Shown here: piece by piece, positions 35,103 through 43,492 of the stretch
Layout: every line of letters begins with the position of its first letter
Position numbering within the stretch: position 1 is the first letter of the stretch
Assembly (NCBI RefSeq): GCF_016864555.1
Contig: NZ_CP044011.1
Location: 4,464,968 to 4,528,967, forward strand
DNA: 64,000 bases
DNA from: Sinorhizobium sp. BG8
GTDB lineage: Bacteria; Pseudomonadota; Alphaproteobacteria; Rhizobiales; Rhizobiaceae
Direction of reading: 5' to 3'
Notes under the pieces: model-generated
What the model was told of the DNA's origin: nothing
Databases searched by the model: none
Seen by the model: only the letters and a program-made list of their open reading frames with translations
Program-made: the position numbers and the translations under genes

Positions 35103-35327
35103 TCAACGCAGGATGATGAATCCGAGAACGTTGAGAATGATGAGGAGGAGAAGGGCCGAGAAGAAGCCAGCGCTAGTGAAGAAGGCGGCAGCCATGGCGA
35201 TGAGCAGCGTGACGCAGAACATCGTGCCGTACTTGGCGGCATTCACGAAGAGGTTGTAGGTCTTCTCGTGCTCGGCGTAGTCCATCGAAGCTCCGGTTTC
35301 GACCGGTCCGTGGTGATGCTCAGCCAT
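35103..35327 (-). CDS. aa3-type cytochrome c oxidase subunit IV
   Basis: A 74-residue single-pass membrane protein. It starts MAEHHHGPVETGASMDYAEH and contains EKTYNLFVNAAKYGTMF before a hydrophobic stretch, the pattern of the bacterial small CoxIV family that sits beside the aa3 terminal oxidase. It is 88 bases upstream of pntAA on the same strand, a common rhizobial arrangement, and may be co-transcribed. GAGGAGAAAG is the ribosome-binding site. The main oxidase genes are not in the window. Confidence 0.9.
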   Translation of the reverse strand: MAEHHHGPVETGASMDYAEHEKTYNLFVNAAKYGTMFCVTLLIAMAAAFFTSAGFFSALLLLIILNVLGFIILR

Positions 35328-35526
35328 ATTTCACTTTCTCCTCGATGCGCACGACGTCGCCAGTTTCGAATGGCTCCCGCGCCTGCGTAAATTCCGGCCC
35401 CGACCATCAGGCGTCACTGCCCTGGATGCACGAGACGTTCTCCTTTTTGGCCATACACAAACCGCCGTGAAAGAGCAACGGTTCGGCACTGGTCGGCGAG
35501 GCACAAATATCGATTTAAGAGACACG

Positions 35527-35554
35527 AAAATGCCGGCGCATCGCTGCGCCGGCA
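35527..35554 (-). terminator. Terminator of the FeeM-like gene
   Basis: TGCCGGCGCA (35531-35540) and TGCGCCGGCA (35545-35554) form a perfect 10-bp stem with a 4-base loop. Read on the minus strand it is followed by TTTTCG, 31 bases after the FeeM-like stop codon. Confidence 0.75.
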
Positions 35555-35584
35555 GGGTCCTGTCGAAGTAGAGGTCGGATTGGA

Positions 35585-36373
35585 CTAGATGCCCGCGCTG
35601 ATGAGGCGGCCCCCGAGCTCAATCCGTCCGCCATAGTGGGCGAGCCGCGCGGTCGGCTTCACCGTGAGCGGGCTGAACATCATCTCGTCGCTGCGGCCGA
35701 ACATCATGCGGCGCTCGAAGGCTTCCGACTTGAAGAAGGGGAAGCGCTCGTAGAGCGGCGGAAGCACTTCCTTCACGCGGGTGGCAAGCAGCGTCAGGTC
35801 TATGTTGTAGCTGCCGCAGTTCTTCTGCGGAGAGACGACCGTGTCGGCATCGAACACGCGCTTGTAGAAGGCGGCATGCTGCGGCTTCACCAGCTGGAGG
35901 CAGCGATCGACGCCGAAATAGTCCGTCGCCATGGTCGCAATCCGGAGGGTGAGGTAGGGGATCGCCGGCATCTCGCTCAGGACTTCCGGGTCGGCGGCAA
36001 GGCGGACCGGATCGATCAGCGACATTCCCGCATCGAGGAAAGCGTTGATCTCGTTGGGGAAGATCGAACCCGAGGAGCTGACCCGATGCTCCGGCGTGAC
36101 GTGGTGCAGGCGCACCGTCGAGATCAGCCGCTCCTCGTAGTAGATCCCGAAGACGTAGGCATGGCTGTCAAAGTCGATGTCGTCGATGAGCGTCGAGCCC
36201 TTCAGCGGCAGGATGTCGGCCATCTTGTAGGCCTTGAAGCGGATTCGCGCCACATCCTCCATGTCCTCGCCCGTCTCGACGCGGCGATACTCGACCCTGT
36301 CCAGAAGCTCGAGAAGTTTATCCGAAAAGCGATTGCTCGCCGATTGCCCGGTAGCCGTTTGCACGCTGGCCAT
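35585..36373 (-). CDS. FeeM-like N-acyl amino acid synthase (GNAT-related fold)
   Basis: The 262-residue protein has the acyl-transferase fold shared by autoinducer synthases and FeeM: an N-terminal VEYRRVETGEDMEDVARIRF, then AYVFGIYYEERLISTVRLHH, and the core YLTLRIATMATDYFGVDRCL followed by KPQHAAFYKRVF. FeeM-type enzymes join a fatty acyl chain from acyl carrier protein to an amino acid; N-acyl amino acids may be signals or lipid precursors. No LuxR partner is adjacent, so quorum sensing is not implied. A CtrA-type site lies about 96-111 bases upstream. Substrate unknown. Confidence 0.8.
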   Translation of the reverse strand: MASVQTATGQSASNRFSDKLLELLDRVEYRRVETGEDMEDVARIRFKAYKMADILPLKGSTLIDDIDFDSHAYVFGIYYEERLISTVRLHHVTPEHRVSSSGSIFPNEINAFLDAGMSLIDPVRLAADPEVLSEMPAIPYLTLRIATMATDYFGVDRCLQLVKPQHAAFYKRVFDADTVVSPQKNCGSYNIDLTLLATRVKEVLPPLYERFPFFKSEAFERRMMFGRSDEMMFSPLTVKPTARLAHYGGRIELGGRLISAGI

Positions 36374-36468
36374 TGCACGAAGATCCCTGATTGCACGGAA
36401 CGGTCACTTTGACGCGTGCGCACAATCAAGCATTTCAAACAATTTGTGTAAATTACCATTCATTAACC

Positions 36469-36484
36469 TTAACAGTTGGTTAAC
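36469..36484. promoter_or_regulatory. Candidate CtrA binding site
   Basis: TTAACAGTTGGTTAAC matches the full CtrA consensus TTAA-N7-TTAAC. It lies in an AT-rich gap 96-111 bases upstream of the FeeM-like gene on the minus strand, and it is nearly symmetric, so orientation is open. CtrA is the cell-cycle regulator of alphaproteobacteria. Confidence 0.6.
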
Positions 36485-36552
36485 ACTAATATTTGGCAAT
36501 ACACTTTAGTACCTTCTAACAAAGGCGGAAAATCTATCAAATTTCAGGGTTT

Positions 36553-38862
36553 TCAGGCGACCTGCCAGCCCTTTTGGGAGGTGTCGACGGGCCTCTTGTC
36601 CAGGGATTCTGCAAGCTCGAGAAGCGCCGAGGACGTCATCGGCGTCGCGAAGACATATCCCTGTATCAGATCGGCGCAACGGAACTTGTTGATGAGGGCG
36701 AGCTGCTCGCGCGTCTCCACCCCTTCGACAACGATGCGCAGCCCGAGCTCGCGGGAGAGGTTCACCGTGCCGCGCAGCAGCTTGAAGCGGCGGGAATCCT
36801 CACCGATGTTGCGCACGAAGGAGCGGTCGATTTTGATGATGTCGAGCGGCAGCGCATCGAGGTAGCTGAGGCTCGAGTAGCCCGTGCCGAAATCGTCGAT
36901 GGCGATCGTGATGCCGCGGGCGCGCAACTCCTGCAGGATCGCCTGCACCGTGACGGGCTCTTCCATCAGGCAGCTTTCGGTCACCTCCAGGTGAAGCCGC
37001 GAGGGTTCGAGCCCGGTTGCCGAAAGGGCTTCGGAGATGATGGTGACGATCTCCGCATTGCGCAGGTCCTGCACCGAGAGGTTCACCGAGACGCCCATGT
37101 GCTTCGGCCAGCTTGCGCAGTCCGTGCATGCCTGGCGGATGACGAAGCGGGTGATTTCCGAGACGATGCCCATCTCTTCCGCAATCTGGATGAAGACGTT
37201 CGGGGGCACCGGACCGCGTTCCTCGTGGGTCCAGCGCGACAGCGCTTCGCAGCATTCGATCCGCGAGCCGTCCGGCAGGAACATCGGCTGGTAGGAGACC
37301 GACAGCTTGCCGTTCGCCACGGCGTCGCGCAGATCCGTCTTCAGCTTCTGCCGGTCGACGTAGCGCGCGTCCATCTCTTCTTCGAAGGCCGTGAACCCGC
37401 CCTTGTTGCGCGATTTCGTCTCGAACAGCGCGAGGTCGGCCTTGATCTGCAGGTCTTCGAGCCTGAAATCGTCGCTTGATACGAGAACGCATCCGACGCT
37501 GAGGGAGACCTGGAAGGTCATGCCGTCGAACTGGTACGTTCCGCGAATCTGGTCATGCAGGCGGCGCATGCGGTCTTCGAGATCCCGGCGGTTTGTCTCG
37601 TTCGGGAAGAACAGCATGAATTCATCGCCCATGAGATGGGCCGCGATCGCCCGGTCGCCGCCGAGCTTGCGGATGCGTTCCGCGATCATGCACAGCAGAC
37701 GGTCGCCGGTGACATGGCCCTTCATGTCGTTGACGTGCTTGAAGTCGTCGACGTCGAGAACCATGAAGCCAACGGTGCCGGCGCGCTTGCGCTCGGCAAG
37801 TGCTGCCTGTACCAGCTCGCCGAAATAGGCGCGGTTCGGGAGGCCCGTGAGACTGTCGTAGCGGACCATGTGGAGAATCTTGTTCTCGGCCCTCATGCGC
37901 GCGGTGACATCCTCGAAGATCAGGACCGTGCCGCCGCTGTCGCGCGGACTTGCGGTGAATTCGAGATAGAGGTCGTCATTGACCTGCACCAGGGTCCTTG
38001 AACGCTCGCCCCTCAGAAGCTCGTCGAGCTGGCGAAGGACGGATTTGCTCTGCTCGGCATTGAGGAATGTGTTGCGGACCCCGAAGCGAAGCACCACGTC
38101 GAGGTGACAATCCTTCAGCCGATCCTGGTGGCCGAGATGCAGGAGCTCGCATGCCCGCCGGTTGGCGACGAGGATGCGGTGATCGGCATCGAGCATGAAC
38201 AGGCCGTGAGGCATGTTGTTGAGCGCGGTATCGAAGCGCTCGGCGATCGTGGCGATCTCGCGCGCGGCAAGCACGTTTCTATAGAGGAACGCCCGGACGC
38301 CGTTTGCCATCATCCGCGTCGTCAGGATGAAGGGCAGGATCAAGACCGCCAGCACCGCATGATAGAAATCCTGCAGCCCCAGGAAGCCCGCGACCATCGG
38401 AATGCAGGCAGAAAGGGTAATGTAGTCCACCGCCCGGCGGGAGCCGTAGTTGCGCCCCACGACGGAAACCATGGTGGCGAGCGTCACCGAGATACAGGCG
38501 AGCTCGGCGAAACTGTCACGACTGACGAGGAGGCTGTAGCCGCAGGCCGACCCCAGAACCAGTGTCGTGCCGACCGCGCCGGCATTGTACCAGTTCTCCC
38601 AGTAGCGAATGCCGTCCATGGTCAGCGACTGCGAGTCGACGCGGTCGAACCGGCGCATTCCAAAGGCGCGCAGCGACCAGATCACCACGACGAGAGCGCT
38701 GCAAAGAAGATAGAAGGGGTCCGCAGTTTTCGCATAGACGAACGAGAACGTCACGACATGCGAGATCATGCCGACGAACAGCGTTTGACGATTCCCGTAG
38801 AGCGAACTGACAAAGGACAGATACACGTCCATCGGCAGCGAACTCTGACCCTTATCCTTCAT
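36553..38862 (-). CDS. Membrane GGDEF/EAL cyclic-di-GMP protein with PAS domain
   Basis: The 769-residue protein has an N-terminal membrane sensor of about six segments (residues 25-195), a PAS domain (about 205-325, NMPHGLFMLDADHRILVANR), GGDEF (about 335-500) and EAL (about 505-755). The GGDEF signature is MGDEF (411-415), so cyclase activity is uncertain. The EAL part looks active: EALSRW at 539-544, NLSVQ, LEVTES, AIDDFGTGYSSLSYL, IKIDRSFV and VVEGVET. The likely net role is phosphodiesterase or GTP-sensing control of motility and biofilm. GGGAG precedes the ATG by nine bases. Confidence 0.93.
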   Translation of the reverse strand: MKDKGQSSLPMDVYLSFVSSLYGNRQTLFVGMISHVVTFSFVYAKTADPFYLLCSALVVVIWSLRAFGMRRFDRVDSQSLTMDGIRYWENWYNAGAVGTTLVLGSACGYSLLVSRDSFAELACISVTLATMVSVVGRNYGSRRAVDYITLSACIPMVAGFLGLQDFYHAVLAVLILPFILTTRMMANGVRAFLYRNVLAAREIATIAERFDTALNNMPHGLFMLDADHRILVANRRACELLHLGHQDRLKDCHLDVVLRFGVRNTFLNAEQSKSVLRQLDELLRGERSRTLVQVNDDLYLEFTASPRDSGGTVLIFEDVTARMRAENKILHMVRYDSLTGLPNRAYFGELVQAALAERKRAGTVGFMVLDVDDFKHVNDMKGHVTGDRLLCMIAERIRKLGGDRAIAAHLMGDEFMLFFPNETNRRDLEDRMRRLHDQIRGTYQFDGMTFQVSLSVGCVLVSSDDFRLEDLQIKADLALFETKSRNKGGFTAFEEEMDARYVDRQKLKTDLRDAVANGKLSVSYQPMFLPDGSRIECCEALSRWTHEERGPVPPNVFIQIAEEMGIVSEITRFVIRQACTDCASWPKHMGVSVNLSVQDLRNAEIVTIISEALSATGLEPSRLHLEVTESCLMEEPVTVQAILQELRARGITIAIDDFGTGYSSLSYLDALPLDIIKIDRSFVRNIGEDSRRFKLLRGTVNLSRELGLRIVVEGVETREQLALINKFRCADLIQGYVFATPMTSSALLELAESLDKRPVDTSQKGWQVA

Positions 38863-39327
38863 GGATGCGGAGCTCCCAGTGACAGGAGAGGCTTACCCCT
38901 GAAAATTTAAGGAATGATTTCGTCCATGCGGCAATATCGAACAGGTATTGTCGGCTATTCCAGTTAAATGTGTCCAACCAACTGCCGATTTCAACTTTCT
39001 ATTGCGCCAGGTTCAACGGATCCGCAAAGTACAACTTGGCATAGGCGGGCCCGTTTCAATTCGAATCTTTGCGAGATTCGGCCACAGGATAGGCCAGCGC
39101 AATCCACCATGACTGGCAGCTTGATGCAAGTCTGGTTAACAACGTACTCACGCCGATCTCCTCATTCTGGAAGAAATGTCGACATTTCGCCGGATTCTGA
39201 ACGAAACAGATGGCGGGAAGTCCGGAAAGACTCTCGGATCGCGTGCCGTTTGTCCCCAATTTGGCGATTGACTGCCCCCGAATTGACTGCGATGCCTATT
39301 TCATCCCCTGATACCGGAGTTCCGTTC
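38863..39327. other. Intergenic region upstream of the C26 peptidase
   Basis: These 465 bases contain two inverted repeats: CGAATCT/AGATTCG at 39062-39080 and the perfect 16-base palindrome at 39173-39188. The frame of the downstream gene is open through here from 38968, but this part shows no family similarity and lacks a good start signal, so I treat it as non-coding. Confidence 0.5.
39173..39188. promoter_or_regulatory. Perfect 16-bp palindrome, candidate operator
   Basis: GAAATGTCGACATTTC is its own reverse complement. It is 139 bases upstream of the C26 peptidase start. The arms resemble those of Zur sites but the spacer is far too short, so the regulator is unknown. Confidence 0.4.
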
Positions 39328-40107
39328 ATGTCCGTACCCTTGGTTGCCATTCCCTGCGACATCCGCGAGATCGAAGGCAACGTCTGGCAGGCTACCCCCA
39401 ATCAGTACGTGCGTGCCGCTGTCAAAGGCGCCGACGTCATGGTGTTCCTCGTTCCCGCACAGGAAAACGGCCACGATTTCGACGGCATCCTCGACAGGGT
39501 GGACGGGTTGCTTGTCAGCGGCTCGCGCACCAACGTGCACCCATCGCTCTATGGCGCTCAGGCGACGGAAGCCGACGGCCCGTTCGACCCCGCGCGCGAT
39601 GCCACGACCCTGCCGCTCATCCGCCGCGCGATCGAACGCGGCATTCCGCTGCTGGCGATCTGCCGTGGGATTCAGGAACTGAACGTGGCGCTCGGCGGTA
39701 CGCTCGCCAACGACATCCAGGACACACCGGGCATCTGGGATCACCGCAAGCCCGACGTGCCGGAACTCGACGAGGCCTATGGCATCCGGCAGAACGTGAT
39801 CGTCAAGGAGGGCAGCTGCCTTGCGGCGGCGGTGGGCCCGGGTGAGATCCAGGTCAACTCCCTGCATCGTCAGGCGATCTCGCGCACCGCGCCGCGCCTT
39901 GCGGTCGAGGCGCTTGCCGAGGACGGCACGATCGAGGCCGTTTCGGTGATCGACTCCAAGGCCTTCGCCGTCGGCGTCCAATGGCATCCGGAATACTGGG
40001 TGGGAACGGACGGAACCTCGAACAAGCTGTTCAAGGCTTTTGGCGATGCGGTGCGCGACTATGCCGCCCGCAAGCAGCACACCTCCGAGAAGGCCGGAGC
40101 GGCCTGA
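39328..40107 (+). CDS. Peptidase C26, gamma-glutamyl-gamma-aminobutyrate hydrolase family
   Basis: A class I glutamine-amidotransferase-like hydrolase of 259 residues. The catalytic Cys112 lies in LAICRGIQELN and His220 with Glu in VGVQWHPEYW, the usual Cys-His-Glu triad. PuuD, the model member, frees GABA from gamma-glutamyl-GABA in putrescine breakdown; here no other puu genes are near, so the exact substrate is uncertain. The start at 39328 (MSVPLVAIPCDIREIEGNVW) has GGAG nine bases upstream. It converges with the Inh-like gene. Confidence 0.88.
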   Translation: MSVPLVAIPCDIREIEGNVWQATPNQYVRAAVKGADVMVFLVPAQENGHDFDGILDRVDGLLVSGSRTNVHPSLYGAQATEADGPFDPARDATTLPLIRRAIERGIPLLAICRGIQELNVALGGTLANDIQDTPGIWDHRKPDVPELDEAYGIRQNVIVKEGSCLAAAVGPGEIQVNSLHRQAISRTAPRLAVEALAEDGTIEAVSVIDSKAFAVGVQWHPEYWVGTDGTSNKLFKAFGDAVRDYAARKQHTSEKAGAA

Positions 40108-40116
40108 ACCAGGCCG

Positions 40117-40527
40117 TCAGTCGACCACGGCCATCGTCAGCAGCGCGTCCGACGGTTCGATCGCCTCATAGGCAAGCCCGTCACCCTCCGCGATGGTGAT
40201 GATCGCCTCACCCTTGGCATTGCCGACAACGACCATCCCGTCCCCGGTCTCGATCCAGGTTCGGGCCTTCGACAGGCCCGGCCAGACGAGGTCGCAATCG
40301 GGCCCGGCGCTGAAACGCAGGCTGCGGTTTGAAAGCTTCTCGCCGCGCTGCGCAAGACAGCTCGTGTGCTCGGCGGCATTCGCAATCGAATAGGTCTTCT
40401 GCGGATTCGGTTTGGCGATCGACGCAACGACGATCGGGTCCGGCCCGTCCTGTACCTGCCGGCTCGCGAAGGCCCACAGTCCGGACGCGACGATGGCTGC
40501 CATGCTCGCAATCATAAGCATCTTCAT
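40117..40527 (-). CDS. Inh/AprI-like protease inhibitor domain protein, secreted
   Basis: A 136-residue protein with an N-terminal hydrophobic signal/anchor (MKMLMIASMAAIVASGLWAF). The rest fits the small beta-barrel of AprI/Inh-type inhibitors: a CLAQRG segment, LRFSAGPDCDLVWPGLSKAR with a second Cys, then WIETGDGMVVVGNAKGEAII. In the family the two Cys form a disulfide and the N terminus blocks a secreted metalloprotease. No such protease is in the window. The ATG at 40527 has AGGGAA upstream; a TTG at 40542 is an alternative. Confidence 0.6.
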   Translation of the reverse strand: MKMLMIASMAAIVASGLWAFASRQVQDGPDPIVVASIAKPNPQKTYSIANAAEHTSCLAQRGEKLSNRSLRFSAGPDCDLVWPGLSKARTWIETGDGMVVVGNAKGEAIITIAEGDGLAYEAIEPSDALLTMAVVD

Positions 40528-40741
40528 GGACGCTTCCCTCAAGCTTGGTCCCGCATGAGACGCGGCGCGAGGCGCGCCGCAGCGGGTATCTGGAAGATCA
40601 CGCTACGCGCCCAAGCTTGCGAAAGGCTTACTAAAGGATTTTCTTGATCGCTAAAATGCTGCCGGAACGAGGACCGCAGCACGAAACCGTTGCCGCCCCC
40701 TTCCCCAGCCGGAGCGGCGGCATCCGTGCCTCTGCATTCCC

Positions 40742-41704
40742 TCAGTGCGGGTAAGGGGTCTCCGCGACAGGGGTCAGCGGCGCGCCGTTGAAGAACCAGC
40801 CAAGCAGATTGTCCGCGACCAGATCGGCCATGGCGTCACGGGTGGCGACGGAAGCCGATGCGACATGCGGCAAGAGCGACATGTTCGGCATGTCGAGGAA
40901 AGCCCGCGGCACGTGCGGTTCGTCCTGGAAAACGTCAAGGCCCGCCGCCGCTATCGTGCCATCCCGAAGAGCGCGCGCAAGATCGTCCTCGTCCACGGTC
41001 CAGCCACGGCCGACATTGATGAGAACGCCGTTTGCCCCGAGCGCGCCGAGAACCTCGGCGTTGATCGTCTTGTAGGTGTCCGGCGTCTTCGGCACGATGG
41101 CGATGAGCGTATCCACCGCCGAGGCAAGCCCCAGCAACGTCGAATGATAGGTATAGGCTACACCCGGCCTCGGCGTACGGGTGTGATAGCTGATCTCCAC
41201 GCCGAAGCCTTCAAGGCGGCGGGCGATCGCCATGCCGATGCGGCCCAGACCATAGATGCCGATCTTGCGCCCTCTGAGCGTGAGCGGCGTCAGCGGGAAC
41301 TGGCCGTCGCGCTCCCAGCGTCCTTCCCGCAGCCATGCCTCGGCTTGCGGGTAACGCCGGACAGTGTTGAGGAGAAGCGCAAGCGTCGTATCCGCCACTT
41401 CCTCGTTAAGCACATCCGGCGTGTTCGTCACCACGATACCGCGTGCCGCCGCCGCACCGACGTCCACTCCATCATATCCGACGCCGAAGCTCGCGATGAT
41501 CCGCAGTGCCGGCAAGCGCTCCATGAGCTCGGCGCTGAACCTGCCTGATACGGCCGCACCCGTAATTTCCGGAGCAAGCTCGGGATCGATGAGGTCGGGA
41601 TCCGCGCGCTCGATCCGCACGATGTCACACTTTTCCTGAAGCCTGAGGATGACGCGTTCGCGGATCTGGCCGGGAATGAGGATTTTGGGTCGGATGTCGC
41701 TCAT
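40742..41704 (-). CDS. D-isomer-specific 2-hydroxyacid dehydrogenase
   Basis: The 320-residue protein has the NAD-binding GRKIGIYGLGRIGMAIARRL motif at about 145-165 and the catalytic residues Arg (VGRGWTVDEDDL), Glu (DVFQDEPHVP) and His (LLPHVASAS). Members reduce glyoxylate, hydroxypyruvate or 2-keto acids with NAD(P)H; the motif set looks most like glyoxylate/hydroxypyruvate reductases. It lies 36 bases after a LacI-type regulator on the same strand and is probably controlled by it, so the substrate may be a sugar acid or its product. Confidence 0.88.
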   Translation of the reverse strand: MSDIRPKILIPGQIRERVILRLQEKCDIVRIERADPDLIDPELAPEITGAAVSGRFSAELMERLPALRIIASFGVGYDGVDVGAAAARGIVVTNTPDVLNEEVADTTLALLLNTVRRYPQAEAWLREGRWERDGQFPLTPLTLRGRKIGIYGLGRIGMAIARRLEGFGVEISYHTRTPRPGVAYTYHSTLLGLASAVDTLIAIVPKTPDTYKTINAEVLGALGANGVLINVGRGWTVDEDDLARALRDGTIAAAGLDVFQDEPHVPRAFLDMPNMSLLPHVASASVATRDAMADLVADNLLGWFFNGAPLTPVAETPYPH

Positions 41705-41740
41705 GGTTGTCCTGTATTGCGCATGCGTGGAAATGCCGCG

Positions 41741-42769
41741 TCAGCTCTCGATGTGATGGCGCAGGGGCCCTGTCGACTGGCGGATTCGCATTTCAGGCTT
41801 GATGAGGTGAATGCCGTCAGGATCGTGATTTCCGGAAAGCTTGTCGAGGAGCGCCCGGGCGGCGCTGCGCCCGACCTCCGACTGGCCGTTCCAAACGGTT
41901 GTGAGCGAAGGGGTCGCGATGGACGCCTCCTCGAGATCGTCATACCCCGTGACCGAGACGTCGCGGCCGGGAACCAGCCCGGCACGGGCGATGCCGTTCA
42001 TCAGGCCGATCGCCACGAGGTCGTTCCAGCAGACGGCGGCCGTAGGCTTCTGCGGCAGTGACAGGAAGTTGACCGCCGCCTCGAACCCGCCCTGCTTCGA
42101 GCGGGGCCCCGGGATGCGCAGCGCGGGGTCGACCTCGATATTGGCCTTGCGCAAGGCGTTGACGTAACCTTGGTAACGGTCGCGGCCTGTCGAGGTCTGG
42201 TCGGTGCCGCCGACCATCGCGATGACCCGGTGGCCGAGCCCGATCAGGTGGTTGGTGGCAAGCGAAATCCCGTAGGTATCGTCTCCCCGGAAGATCGGCA
42301 CGTCGAGCCCGTCGATCGAGCGCGCGATGAGGATGGCCGGCATGCCATTGTCCTCCGCGAGCTGGATGTCCTCCGCCGGTGTTCCGATCGCCGGCGACAT
42401 GATCACCCCGTCGCCGCCAAGCTGCAGCAGCGTCTCCACGAAGGTGCGCTGCTTTTCCACCGAGTCGTAGTGGTTCGACAGGATGAATGTCTGCTGGTTT
42501 CGGTCGAGTTCGCTCTCGATTGCCTTGAGGATTTCGGCATAGAAGGGATTCATGATGTCGTGAACCACGACGCCGATGATACCCGATCGCGAGGTCCGGA
42601 GACTGGCGGCGCGCCGGTTGTAGATGTAGCCGAGTGCCCTCGCCTGCTCCTTGATGCGATCGCGGGTGCTCGAGGCGACCAGGGGGCTGTCTCTGAGGGC
42701 CAGCGAAACTGTTGCCGTCGAAACGCCGAGCGTCTCGGCAATGGTCGAAAGCTTGATCTTTTGTGCCAC
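41741..42769 (-). CDS. LacI-family transcriptional regulator
   Basis: 342 residues with the N-terminal LacI helix-turn-helix (KLSTIAETLGVSTATVSLAL, then NRRAASLRTSRSGIIGVVVH hinge) and a periplasmic-binding-protein-like sugar domain. Translation starts at a GTG (42769) with GGGAG six bases before it. Its own candidate operator, ATTTAAACGCTTTAAAT, lies at 42825-42841, suggesting autoregulation of the LacI-dehydrogenase pair. The inducer is unknown. Confidence 0.93.
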   Translation of the reverse strand: MAQKIKLSTIAETLGVSTATVSLALRDSPLVASSTRDRIKEQARALGYIYNRRAASLRTSRSGIIGVVVHDIMNPFYAEILKAIESELDRNQQTFILSNHYDSVEKQRTFVETLLQLGGDGVIMSPAIGTPAEDIQLAEDNGMPAILIARSIDGLDVPIFRGDDTYGISLATNHLIGLGHRVIAMVGGTDQTSTGRDRYQGYVNALRKANIEVDPALRIPGPRSKQGGFEAAVNFLSLPQKPTAAVCWNDLVAIGLMNGIARAGLVPGRDVSVTGYDDLEEASIATPSLTTVWNGQSEVGRSAARALLDKLSGNHDPDGIHLIKPEMRIRQSTGPLRHHIES

Positions 42770-42824
42770 GACGCGCTCCCCCGCGGAAGCGCTCCTGAAC
42801 TGTGCGGCGCCCCTTAAAAGATTT

Positions 42825-42841
42825 ATTTAAACGCTTTAAAT
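42825..42841. promoter_or_regulatory. Candidate LacI-type operator
   Basis: ATTTAAACGCTTTAAAT has perfect 7-bp arms around a CGC centre, the usual form of LacI-family operators. It lies 56-72 bases upstream of the LacI gene and overlaps the stop codon of the MarR gene. Confidence 0.6.
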
Positions 42842-43369
42842 CTCCTCCGCAACATCCTTCTCAGCGGGCTCCGAGCGGCCTTCGATCACCCCGCGCAAAT
42901 TGTCGTCGACAGCTCTCAGGAGCTTGGAAAGTGTGCGGATCTCCTTCTCCGACAGCCCCTCGACAGCCTGGCCTTCGCTGACCCGTACAGCCTCTCCGAT
43001 GACGGAGAGCGAACTCCTCCCGGCATCGGTTAGGTGAACGACGGTGAGGCGCCCGTCATCCTCATCCGGTCGCCTCTCCACGAAGCCCTGCGCCTCGAGC
43101 CTGCCTATGGTGCGGGTCATGGTCGGCGCCTTGACGCCGAGGCGCGCGGCGAGCGAGCCCGCGGTCAGTCCGCCCTCCTCCGCCAGTGCCATGATGACCC
43201 CGTCCTGCCCGGCATAGAGACCGGCAGACAAGAGGTTCCGCGACAGCACCGTGCGCATGGAGCGCGCGGCCTGGACTATGCTGCCGCCGAGCGGCGGAAT
43301 CCCCGCCTCCTCCTGGCCCTTCTTTTTGCCGGATTTACCCTTTTTGCCGTCCTTGTGTTTCTTGCCCAT
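42836..43369 (-). CDS. MarR-family regulator with a lysine-rich N-terminal tail
   Basis: 177 residues. The first 22 (MGKKHKDGKKGKSGKKKGQE...) are almost all Lys, Gly and Ser; the rest is a MarR winged helix with LLSAGLYAGQDGVIMALAEE, LAARLGVKAPTMTRTIGRLE and RRPDEDDGRLTVVHLTDAGR. The tail may add non-specific DNA contact. It is divergent from a creatininase-family gene across 123 bases, the normal place for a MarR target. The open frame extends further upstream, antisense to the creatininase gene, but that part is not related to MarR. Confidence 0.88.
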   Translation of the reverse strand: MGKKHKDGKKGKSGKKKGQEEAGIPPLGGSIVQAARSMRTVLSRNLLSAGLYAGQDGVIMALAEEGGLTAGSLAARLGVKAPTMTRTIGRLEAQGFVERRPDEDDGRLTVVHLTDAGRSSLSVIGEAVRVSEGQAVEGLSEKEIRTLSKLLRAVDDNLRGVIEGRSEPAEKDVAEEI

Positions 43370-43492
43370 CGTTTCCACCTGACGCGGATTGTTCTGTGGT
43401 TGCTTCTCGGCTGCAAAAATCTTGCATCGTATGGTCCTCCCTGTATGACTCATTGCAACTGCTTGCGGCAAGACAAGATCAGGGGATGGGCG

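Noticed and set aside
35585..36373. LuxI-type acyl-homoserine-lactone synthase
   Set aside because: The fold is related but the motifs fit the FeeM group better and there is no LuxR gene nearby.
39173..39188. Zur binding site
   Set aside because: The arms are similar to rhizobial Zur sites, but the spacer is two bases instead of about nine.
38968..39327. 120-residue N-terminal extension of the C26 peptidase
   Set aside because: No similarity, poor start context, and it covers the palindrome; the start at 39328 fits the family.
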